7,935 nucleotides of DNA from Minisyncoccota bacterium. Its GTDB lineage: Bacteria > Patescibacteriota > Minisyncoccia > Phycocordibacterales > Phycocordibacteraceae. A program made the translations under genes and the position numbers. Positions 1 through 5,960 of this stretch are shown here, piece after piece. The DNA lies in contig JAQUAU010000009.1 of the NCBI GenBank assembly GCA_028687085.1, forward strand, positions 1 to 7,935, written 5' to 3'. Within the stretch, counting starts at the first letter, position 1. Each line of letters opens with the position of its first letter. The notes below the pieces were generated by a model that saw nothing but the letters and a program-made list of their open reading frames with translations, ran no database searches and had not been told where the DNA came from.

Positions 1-2
1 GC

Positions 3-407
3 GCCGGCGCCGCAACGATGCCGCAAGTCGGGGGCAAGATCGTCGTCCCCGCCGAGCTGGCGTCTGCAAAGACTACCAGTGCGCCTGCAGTCGCCCTCCC
101 CGGCAAACTGGAGGGAGACTGGACCATCGAGCCATGGAAATACTACGGCAACAAGTGGTCCATCCAAAAATCTGGCGATCAATGGGTGCTGACCTGGTGG
201 AAGGTGAAGGACACCGGCTGTAGCGTGGAAAACGCCCCGTTGACCGTCAAAAACGATGTGACCGGCGCCATCGAGATCTCCCTCAGCAACTACGAGTGCA
301 TAAAGGAGTTCTCCGCCAAACTGGAGAAAAATGGATCGGGATTCAATGTTGCCGGCTATATGGCCACATTCCGGGGCAGCAGCAAGTTCTCCGGAACGCT
401 GAAGTAA
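3..407 (+). CDS. Hypothetical beta-rich protein, C-terminal part (5' end outside window)
   Basis: The reading frame is open from the left edge, so this is probably the C-terminal part of a longer protein. The first internal ATG is at 18 and is not preceded by a visible ribosome binding site. From that ATG 129 residues are seen: an Ala/Pro/Thr-rich linker (about residues 11-29), then a Trp- and Tyr-rich, probably all-beta domain of about 100 residues (GDWTIEPWKYYGNKW near the start, GTLK at the end). Two cysteines (68 and 94 from the ATG) could form a disulfide, which with the linker suggests a secreted or cell-surface domain. I do not recognise the family. Leu codons are mostly CTG (5 of 8), unlike the CTC/CTT preference early in the YcaO gene, but the sample is small. 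Its transcription appears to end at the terminator at 426-457. Confidence 0.6.
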   Translation, partial: AGAATMPQVGGKIVVPAELASAKTTSAPAVALPGKLEGDWTIEPWKYYGNKWSIQKSGDQWVLTWWKVKDTGCSVENAPLTVKNDVTGAIEISLSNYECIKEFSAKLEKNGSGFNVAGYMATFRGSSKFSGTLK

Positions 408-425
408 CCCTTGGTCGCAATGACC

Positions 426-457
426 GAAAGGCTGGAACATCCCAGCCTTTCTTATTT
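426..457 (+). terminator. Rho-independent terminator after the first gene
   Basis: A perfect 10-bp stem, GAAAGGCTGG (426-435) with CCAGCCTTTC (442-451), closes a 6-nt loop and is followed directly by TTATTT. It begins 19 bp after the stop codon of the right-pointing gene. The T-rich tail exists only in the + direction; on the other strand the stem is followed by GGTCATTG, so it should not terminate the convergent TPR gene by the standard mechanism. Confidence 0.85.
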
Positions 458-471
458 ACTCTAAACCCTTG

Positions 472-1584
472 CTAAAACTTCCAGCCGTTTTTCTGGAGAA
501 AGGTTTTGAATCCTGAATCGATACTCGCTAAGAGTCGTACATCTTCTTTTGTCGCGGGGCTATCCAGTTCTTCATGAGTGAACATATACATAGTTGAAGT
601 TTGCGCGAAGCGCTCAGAAGTGTAGAAATCACTCAGTAGTGCGTTTATTTCTGTCCCCTTCTTATTGACATTCTCTCGCGCTAAATAAATAGCATAACTG
701 TATTGAAGAGAGGCTTCGCCCTCGGTCATATTTTTAAAACGCACATAGACGAGTGCCTCGTCATACACGCTCTCCGGTGAAGCCATTCCGCTATACGACT
801 CCTTAACTCGCGTCAGGCGCGCGTGTATAAGAGCTTTCTCGCTAAACGTATTCGGTAGAACGAGATTCTCATTCTCAGTCTCCTTCACGCGAGCGATATC
901 TGCATCAGCGAGTCTCACCTTCTCTGCGATAATCTGCAAATATTCTTTTATTTTTTCTTTGTCGGTTGCATTCTGGGTTGACTTCTGCTTCAGCGCGAAT
1001 ATCACATTGACATACCAGCGAGCCGACCGGAGCTCAGAATAAGCGAGGGGGTAGATAGAGGCGCTATAGTCAAAGAGATTACGAATCGAGACTGATGCGT
1101 CGGTTGAAGAAGCGAGCCCCTTATACGGCTCATCTTTGAATATCTCTTTTTGTATCTCTGTATACTTCGCCGCGAACCAGGGGCTGATGAGCAGTTGACC
1201 CAAGAAGCGTGCCGCATAGGCGCGGGGTATCGCTCCGTATGCTTCATCGACTACGACCTCCTTGCTGAGCGTTATGGCTCTCGACACATCTCCTGAGGCC
1301 GCGAGCGCGGTGGCTATCTTGTTCTTAATCTGGCCCTCCTCTAGCTTATTCGCCACGAGGAGAAGCGCCTTTTCATAGGCGGCAACTGCACCTCTCTGAT
1401 TACCCGCCTTCGCGAGCTGTTCTCCCTCTATAAAGGCGGGGTTGGTGTTCATAAGGCTGGTATAGAGATTACTTGGTGCGAGCGGTTGATTCTCGATATC
1501 CCTGATATAGGCATAATAGATAAAGACGCCTGCGAATGAGGCGATGATGAGAGACGAGGCGGCGTAAAAAATCTTTTTTGTCAT
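472..1584 (-). CDS. Membrane-anchored TPR-like helical protein downstream of the TOMM precursor
   Basis: 370 residues. The N-terminus has a short positive segment (MTKK) and one hydrophobic helix (about residues 5-27) with no clear signal-peptidase site, so I expect a single-pass protein with its bulk outside the cytoplasmic membrane. Residues 54-76 (GEQLAKAGNQRGAVAAYEKA) and 88-110 resemble two TPR units; the rest is predicted by eye to be alpha-helical with no catalytic motif. It begins 37 bp after the stop of the precursor peptide gene on the same strand, so the two are probably co-transcribed. That placement suggests a role in handling, exporting or anchoring the modified peptide, or protecting the producer, but this is inference; TPR-like membrane proteins are common in these bacteria and it may be unrelated. 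The start was chosen because the hydrophobic anchor follows it directly. No Shine-Dalgarno is seen before it. Confidence 0.8.
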   Translation of the reverse strand: MTKKIFYAASSLIIASFAGVFIYYAYIRDIENQPLAPSNLYTSLMNTNPAFIEGEQLAKAGNQRGAVAAYEKALLLVANKLEEGQIKNKIATALAASGDVSRAITLSKEVVVDEAYGAIPRAYAARFLGQLLISPWFAAKYTEIQKEIFKDEPYKGLASSTDASVSIRNLFDYSASIYPLAYSELRSARWYVNVIFALKQKSTQNATDKEKIKEYLQIIAEKVRLADADIARVKETENENLVLPNTFSEKALIHARLTRVKESYSGMASPESVYDEALVYVRFKNMTEGEASLQYSYAIYLARENVNKKGTEINALLSDFYTSERFAQTSTMYMFTHEELDSPATKEDVRLLASIDSGFKTFLQKNGWKF

Positions 1585-1621
1585 TTAATTTCAGGCTATA
1601 TGGACATAGCTTTCATCATCA

Positions 1622-1930
1622 TTACAAACTTCCATCATCACTGCAGCTGCTGCAACAACTACCACTATCACTACTAGCATCACTATCACTATCACTATCA
1701 CTCGTACCCGGTGTGTCAGAACCCTCAGAGCCGGCCGCGAAACCTCCCGTAACGGATGCGGTCGGAATATCGGCATGTGCAACGGCGGGGCCGATACTCA
1801 ATCCGCTGAAAATAGCCTTGCCGTCTCCCTTCTCTACGTTCGCGAAGCCGAGCACCGTCCCGGCAACGACGAAGAAGAAGTACTTCGACAAACGCAGGGT
1901 CTTTTTTATCTTTGATTCAAATAGTGCCAT
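1622..1930 (-). CDS. Putative TOMM (azol(in)e-modified peptide) precursor with Ser/Asp repeat and Ser/Cys core
   Basis: 102 residues from the ATG at 1930. Residues 1-16 are basic (SKIKK, RLSK), 17-30 form a hydrophobic stretch (YFFFVVAGTVLGFA), and two possible leader cleavage points follow: AHA/D at 53/54 (signal-peptidase-like) and VTGG at 60-63 (double-glycine-like). Residues 77-84 are SDSDSDSD. The C-terminus is a compact core, SGSCCSSCSDDGSL (89-102), containing Cys92, Cys93, Cys96 and many Ser. Small leader-core peptides with Cys/Ser/Thr-rich ends are the substrates of YcaO cyclodehydratases (streptolysin S SagA has a comparable Cys cluster), and a YcaO gene starts on the opposite strand just 60 bp away. 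The frame is open further upstream to an ATG at 2056, but that extension lies antisense to the YcaO coding region and is rejected as start. The hydrophobic segment in the leader is unusual for a TOMM substrate. That it is the substrate is inferred from composition and position. Confidence 0.75.
   Translation of the reverse strand: MALFESKIKKTLRLSKYFFFVVAGTVLGFANVEKGDGKAIFSGLSIGPAVAHADIPTASVTGGFAAGSEGSDTPGTSDSDSDSDASSDSGSCCSSCSDDGSL
1679..1702. repeat. Four tandem copies of hexanucleotide ATCACT inside the precursor gene
   Basis: ATCACT is repeated four times without mismatch at 1679-1702. On the coding (minus) strand this is AGTGAT, which encodes Ser-Asp four times (residues 77-84 of the peptide). 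The 6-bp unit keeps the frame, so gain or loss of units by replication slippage would change only the length of the Ser-Asp spacer between leader and Cys core. Confidence 0.9.
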
Positions 1931-1972
1931 ATGAGTAGTTCTGCGGTGTGCCCGCTCGCATTTTCTTATTGT

Positions 1973-1980
1973 AGTATACT
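1973..1980. promoter_or_regulatory. Palindromic AGTATACT, candidate shared -10 element for the divergent genes
   Basis: AGTATACT is its own reverse complement, so a TATACT -10-like hexamer is read on both strands (1975-1980 on plus, 1978-1973 on minus). On the minus strand a start site about 7 bp on would give a leader of roughly 36 nt before the precursor ATG at 1930. On the plus strand it would leave only about 4 nt before the YcaO ATG at 1991, a near-leaderless message. No good -35 hexamer is visible at the usual spacing on either strand, so this is a tentative call. Confidence 0.4.
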
Positions 1981-1990
1981 CACGAGAATA

Positions 1991-3556
1991 ATGAAAAAGG
2001 CTTATCCCCAGACGAAAAAAGACAGCACTCCGGGGAGCGTTCGTCTGCCGGTACAAGCCTTCGCTCCATGGAGCAGATTGACGGTCGTCGATCGATACGC
2101 CGTGCTTGATTCTCTTAACGAGCCGTCGACGAGATTCACCCTACCGCTCACCTTTCACGAGAAGATGCTTCTGCGTCTCTCGCTCTTCGCAAAGAAGTTC
2201 GATGTGCTCGAACGCTCAAGCGTCTTTCGCGCAAGTACGCTCGCGCCGCACTGGAACATCATTCTCCAGTTCCTTCATCGCGAAGGCGTCGTGAGGACTC
2301 CGGAGTTCTCGCGGCCGCTTTTTCCAAACGACCGACCGAAGTTCCCAAGCATCATGCTCACCGAGGGCACAGGTGCAAGCACGCGAGGCGGACGAGAGGT
2401 GAGTGTCTATGGGTTCGGCGCGGCCGGCACCTATGAAGAAGCGATCTCTAAGGCTATCGGGGAGCTCCTCGAGAGATTTTCTCTGGCTAAGCACGATCGT
2501 CGCGCCTTCTTCTCTTCTTCTATCAAAGCATTGCGCCAGAAGAGTGCGCGATTTCTCGACCCCGCTTCCCTGCCGGCCTTTGCCGATTGGCAGAAGGAGG
2601 CCGGTGTGAATACATATACCGAAGAAAGCAAGTTCGCCTGGGTCACCGCCACGCAGGTGCGCACTGGAGTATCTGTATACGTGCCTGCTCAACTCGTGTT
2701 TTGGAATTACGACACGCTCGCAGCCAAGGAACCCACACTCGGCTACCACACCACAAACGGCGGCGGCGGCTTCTTCTCTCGTGAAGGCGCGTATCTCTCG
2801 GCTATCTATGAGACTATTCAGCGCGACGGATTCCTTATCTACTGGCTCAACAGTCTCTCTCCCGCCGTCATCGACGTCGCAGCGGCATCAAGCGACTATC
2901 CAGAGCTCGCCACAATGCTCGACTATCTGGAGCGCTACCACATCCATCCCATCTTTCTCAATACGACCAGCGACCTCGCGGTGCCGTCACTCATCTGCGT
3001 CATCGTCGACACAAACGGAAAGGAACCCCTTATAACGATCGGAGGCGGGACCGGATTTGACTTCGAATCGATGGCTCTTTCAGCACTCTACGAGGCTGTC
3101 TCGGTAAATAAGTCGCGCTACGGGAGCGTGCCCTTCGTACTCCCCGCCGACTATCAGCCGTTTACAGATAAATCTATCAAGAGGAACGAGCGTCTCTCGA
3201 TGTGGCAAGGAAAAGAGTTTGTAGAGAGATTCAATTTCTTCATCACCGGCGCGAAGCAGTCGGTACACGAGTTCATGGGCGAACCGCAAATGTTTGTAGG
3301 AGAAAAGGAGGAGCTCGCGCACCTCGTCTCGCTCCTCGAAGGGGCCGGATATCCGGTCTATGGCTACGAGGTACGAGACGCGGTGGTGCAGAAGCTCGGC
3401 TACCACGTCGTGAAGGCGATTATCCCCGGACTCATCCCGCTCTATCTGCAAGAAAATCTCGCCCTGCTCGGCGCAGAACGCTTGAAGACCGTCCCCGAAA
3501 AAATCGGCTACCGGAGCGCGAAGGAGTTGAATCCGTGGCCGCATCCGTTTCCATAA
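1991..3556 (+). CDS. YcaO-domain azoline-forming cyclodehydratase (TOMM biosynthesis, SagD/D-protein type)
   Basis: 521 residues from the chosen ATG. YcaO enzymes use ATP to activate backbone amides so that Cys/Ser/Thr side chains cyclise to azolines. The three ATP/Mg-binding blocks are visible: AISKAIGELLERF (151-163, with Glu158, Glu161, Arg162), TTNGGGGFF...YETIQRDGF (254-281, Glu274, Arg278, Asp279), and GGGTGFDFESMALSALYEA (351-369, Glu368). The protein ends in PWPHPFP (515-521), the PxPxP tail typical of azoline-forming YcaO proteins. Deviations from the usual pattern are Gln277 where Glu is common (ERD) and Ser364 where Arg is common. Residues 1-120 lie before the core; 51-101 look helical (LQFLHREGVV) and could hold a degenerate peptide-recognition domain. 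No separate E1-like partner is seen. The frame also opens at an ATG at 1931, adding 20 residues; I prefer 1991 because MKK fits a start and the -10-like TATACT lies just before it. It is followed after 21 bp by the dehydrogenase gene. Confidence 0.92.
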   Translation: MKKAYPQTKKDSTPGSVRLPVQAFAPWSRLTVVDRYAVLDSLNEPSTRFTLPLTFHEKMLLRLSLFAKKFDVLERSSVFRASTLAPHWNIILQFLHREGVVRTPEFSRPLFPNDRPKFPSIMLTEGTGASTRGGREVSVYGFGAAGTYEEAISKAIGELLERFSLAKHDRRAFFSSSIKALRQKSARFLDPASLPAFADWQKEAGVNTYTEESKFAWVTATQVRTGVSVYVPAQLVFWNYDTLAAKEPTLGYHTTNGGGGFFSREGAYLSAIYETIQRDGFLIYWLNSLSPAVIDVAAASSDYPELATMLDYLERYHIHPIFLNTTSDLAVPSLICVIVDTNGKEPLITIGGGTGFDFESMALSALYEAVSVNKSRYGSVPFVLPADYQPFTDKSIKRNERLSMWQGKEFVERFNFFITGAKQSVHEFMGEPQMFVGEKEELAHLVSLLEGAGYPVYGYEVRDAVVQKLGYHVVKAIIPGLIPLYLQENLALLGAERLKTVPEKIGYRSAKELNPWPHPFP

Positions 3557-3577
3557 TCTATACTCGATACTACCCAT

Positions 3578-4330
3578 ATGTTCCTGGACTTCTCAGATCT
3601 ATTTCACCAGTTATCAAAAGACCATTCGGCGAGAGGCGCGGCGCGCATCCCGAACGACCCTCGCGAGTGGCCGATCGAATGGAAAACGACCTACTATAAA
3701 GACTATCCTTCGAGCAAGAAGATCCGCCTCACCGATGCTCCGCCGCAGATCGATCTCTTCTCGGCGATCAGTTCACGAAAATCAGGTCGCCTGTACGGTG
3801 AAGAACCGGTGACCAAGGACGAGCTCTCCGTCTTGCTTAAATATGCGTGCGGGGAGATCACGTACGCTGACGGCAAGGTGCACCGCGCACAGGCCTCGGG
3901 TGGAGGACGCTTCCCGATAGAGGTGTACCCCATCATCTTTCGCGGCACGCCCGACCTGTCGAGCGGCCTCTACCACTACAACGTGCGTGAACACAGCCTC
4001 GACGTCTTGTGGGAACGAACGTTTACGAAAGAGGATATTGCCGAATTGTTCACCTATCCGTGGGTGCAGGATGCGCCGCTCGCGCTCGTGATGACAGCCG
4101 TGTTCAGCCGAAACAAGGTCAAGTACAAAGAGCGCGGGTATCGGTACCTTATGCTCGAAGCCGGACATATCGGACAGAATCTCTACCTGACGAGTGCCGC
4201 ACTCGATCTCGAGTGTTGTGCGCTCGGTGGGACGCGCGATGAGAGTCTCGAGGAGTTCATCGATATCGACGGGACGACCGAGTCGGTCGTCTATGGCTTC
4301 TCATTCGGTAAGAAAAAGGCCCATGACTGA
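3578..4330 (+). CDS. SagB/McbC-type FMN-dependent azoline dehydrogenase
   Basis: 250 residues, nitroreductase fold. Enzymes of this family oxidise azolines made by YcaO proteins to aromatic thiazoles/oxazoles using FMN. Family blocks appear in order: RKSGRLYGEEPV (67-78, FMN phosphate-binding region), the RAQASGGGRFPIEVYP segment (103-118; the usual form is R.SPSaGalYPiE.Y), SGLYHYNVREHSLDVL (129-144), NKVKYKERGYRY (179-190) and LMLEAGHIGQNLYL (191-204). Lys182-Tyr183 match the Lys-Tyr pair described as catalytic in McbC. The length is normal for a standalone SagB-like protein. The gene sits 21 bp after the YcaO stop, and its last 8 bp overlap the next gene (ATGACTGA), indicating one operon with coupled translation. 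The ATG at 3578 lies in CATATG, with no Shine-Dalgarno before it. Function as azoline oxidase is supported by both the motifs and the YcaO neighbour. Confidence 0.93.
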   Translation: MFLDFSDLFHQLSKDHSARGAARIPNDPREWPIEWKTTYYKDYPSSKKIRLTDAPPQIDLFSAISSRKSGRLYGEEPVTKDELSVLLKYACGEITYADGKVHRAQASGGGRFPIEVYPIIFRGTPDLSSGLYHYNVREHSLDVLWERTFTKEDIAELFTYPWVQDAPLALVMTAVFSRNKVKYKERGYRYLMLEAGHIGQNLYLTSAALDLECCALGGTRDESLEEFIDIDGTTESVVYGFSFGKKKAHD

Positions 4331-5960
4331 TATAGATGCTCTGAAGGAGCTGATCGAAAAAGAAGTGTTTGTGACAAAAGAAAAGGAGCGCATTGTCTCT
4401 TCGAACGGCGGGTCGTCAGACTGGATATTTGATTTCCGGAGAGTGCTGCTCCGCAGTGAGACACTCAATCTGGTCAGCACGATATTCTGGGAAAAGTTTA
4501 AAGACCGCCTCCCCTTCCAAGTCGGCGGCATCGAGGTGGCGGCGCTGCCCTTCATCGCCGGCATCATGATGAAATCGAAAGAAAAGGGAACTCCTCTAAA
4601 CGGATTTTTCATCCGTAAGTCGCGCAAGAAGCAGGGGCTCTTGCGGATGATCGAAGGAGAGCCGAATGCAGAAAAAGTCATCCTAGTAGATGACCTTATG
4701 AACTCCGGCAAGAGCTTCATCCGACAGGTCGAGGTGCTTGAGGCGCTCGGCAAAAAGGTCGACACCGTCTTCGTCATCCTGCGCTTCCGCGACCTCTCCT
4801 ACTACCGCTATTTCCACGACAAGGGGATCCGCGTGGAGTCACTTTTTACACTGGACGACTTCGCTGATTCTCTCAAGATTAAAAATCTCGTCGATAAAAA
4901 AGAACTTCCCGTACCGATGCCGTTTACGCCGGACTGGTACTTCAAGAGCGATAATCCGAATTATTTCTACGTGGTGCCGAAGTCCGCTCCCGCGCTCGAC
5001 GATACGCGCCTCTTCGTTGGGAGCGATTCAGGCTATTTCTGGGCGCTCAATCAGTCTGACGGATCGGTCGCCTGGAAGTATAAAGTCGGCTTCCACGACA
5101 AGGGCAAGTACATCATCTCCTCGCCGGCTGTCGCGCAGGGGACGGTCTTCTTCGGCGCGTATGACGGCAATTTCTATGCGCTCGATGCGGCGACCGGCAA
5201 GAAGAAATGGATCTTTATGGAGGCCGATTGGGTGGGCTCCTCGCCGTGCGTGGCTCTCGACCTGGGCACCGTCTTCGTCGGTCTTGAGTTCGGGCTGTGG
5301 GGAAAGCGTGGCGGCATCGCGGCCCTCGACACGGCGACCGGCAAGAAGAAGTGGGAATCTCCAATGCAGGGGCTCACGCATTCGTCTCCCGCATACTCAA
5401 AGCGACACGGCATCGTCGTCTGCGGATGCAACGACAACAGTGTCTATGCGTTTGATGCAAAAACAGGAACACCAGTATGGAAGTATGAGACCGGCGGCGA
5501 GGTCAAAGCCTCGTTTGCGCTCGACGAGAAGCGCGGCCTCGTCTGCTTCGGCTCATTCGATTCATATCTATATATCCTAAAGACGAAGACCGGCGAACTC
5601 GTCCACAAAATGAAGACGAGAGAGGCCATCTACTCGACACCGCTCGTCCACGGCGATTTCGTCTATGTCGCCTCGCTTGATAAGAACACCTACTGCATCG
5701 ATCTGGAGACCGGCGCGATTGTCTGGACCTTTGCAACAAATGGGAGAATCTTCGCGTCGCCCGAGATGATAGGCGACAAGTTGTACATCGGTTCGAACGA
5801 CGGCCGCCTCTATGAGCTCGACGCGGTAACGGGTAAGAACACCGCCTTCTTCCAGGCGACCGAACGTATCACCAACAAGATCGCGTATAACAAAGATACG
5901 GGGGCGCTCTTCCTCCCCACCTTTGCAAACGAGATCTACCGCCTCCGCCGCTCTGTTTAA
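4323..5960 (+). CDS. PyrE-like phosphoribosyltransferase fused to a PQQ-type beta-propeller
   Basis: 545 residues. Residues 1-195 resemble type I phosphoribosyltransferases of the orotate (PyrE) type: DWIFDFRRVLL (33-43), GGIEVAALPFIAG (68-80), FFIRKSRKKQG (95-105, compare the RKxxKxxG region of orotate PRTases) and the PRPP loop VILVDDLMNSGKSF (119-132, Asp123-Asp124). After a Pro-rich linker (195-204) come seven recognisable blades of the PQQ-binding-like/WD-like type, each with a G(S)xDGxxYALDxxTGxxxW pattern (about 229-256, 274-299, 316-345, 364-389, 405-430, 446-471, 486-511), plus a final strand set to 542. No signal peptide, so cytoplasmic. The start at 4323 gives the 8-bp overlap with the dehydrogenase stop; an ATG at 4194 in the same frame lies within the dehydrogenase gene and is rejected. 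Its role in the cluster is unknown. The PRT half could use PRPP on a nucleobase or on the peptide, and the propeller could bind the peptide or partner enzymes. Both ideas are inference. Confidence 0.88.
   Translation: MTDIDALKELIEKEVFVTKEKERIVSSNGGSSDWIFDFRRVLLRSETLNLVSTIFWEKFKDRLPFQVGGIEVAALPFIAGIMMKSKEKGTPLNGFFIRKSRKKQGLLRMIEGEPNAEKVILVDDLMNSGKSFIRQVEVLEALGKKVDTVFVILRFRDLSYYRYFHDKGIRVESLFTLDDFADSLKIKNLVDKKELPVPMPFTPDWYFKSDNPNYFYVVPKSAPALDDTRLFVGSDSGYFWALNQSDGSVAWKYKVGFHDKGKYIISSPAVAQGTVFFGAYDGNFYALDAATGKKKWIFMEADWVGSSPCVALDLGTVFVGLEFGLWGKRGGIAALDTATGKKKWESPMQGLTHSSPAYSKRHGIVVCGCNDNSVYAFDAKTGTPVWKYETGGEVKASFALDEKRGLVCFGSFDSYLYILKTKTGELVHKMKTREAIYSTPLVHGDFVYVASLDKNTYCIDLETGAIVWTFATNGRIFASPEMIGDKLYIGSNDGRLYELDAVTGKNTAFFQATERITNKIAYNKDTGALFLPTFANEIYRLRRSV

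Noticed and set aside
1661..1702. Short tandem repeats considered as a CRISPR or direct-repeat array
   Set aside because: Units are 6 bp without spacers and lie within a coding frame giving Ser-Asp; it is a microsatellite.
1578..1934. Right-pointing 118-residue frame across the precursor gene
   Set aside because: Its Leu/Ser/Pro-rich sequence is the antisense reading of the precursor repeat and has no domain signs.
1931..2056. Upstream extension of the precursor frame to an ATG at 2056 (144 residues in total)
   Set aside because: The added 42 residues run antisense to the YcaO coding region and have no leader-like character; the ATG at 1930 gives a basic-hydrophobic start and fits the -10-like element.
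3080..3577. Long left-pointing frame antisense to the end of the YcaO gene
   Set aside because: Overlaps a motif-rich coding region and shows no recognisable domain; explained by the GC-rich codon pattern.
4194..4322. Earlier in-frame ATG for the PRT/propeller gene
   Set aside because: The extra 43 residues lie within the dehydrogenase gene, are Ser/Arg-rich and unlike any PRT N-terminus; the start at 4323 gives a normal 8-bp operon overlap.
4738..5580. 280-residue right-pointing frame inside the propeller gene
   Set aside because: Arg/Ser-rich out-of-frame reading of the propeller repeats; no family features.
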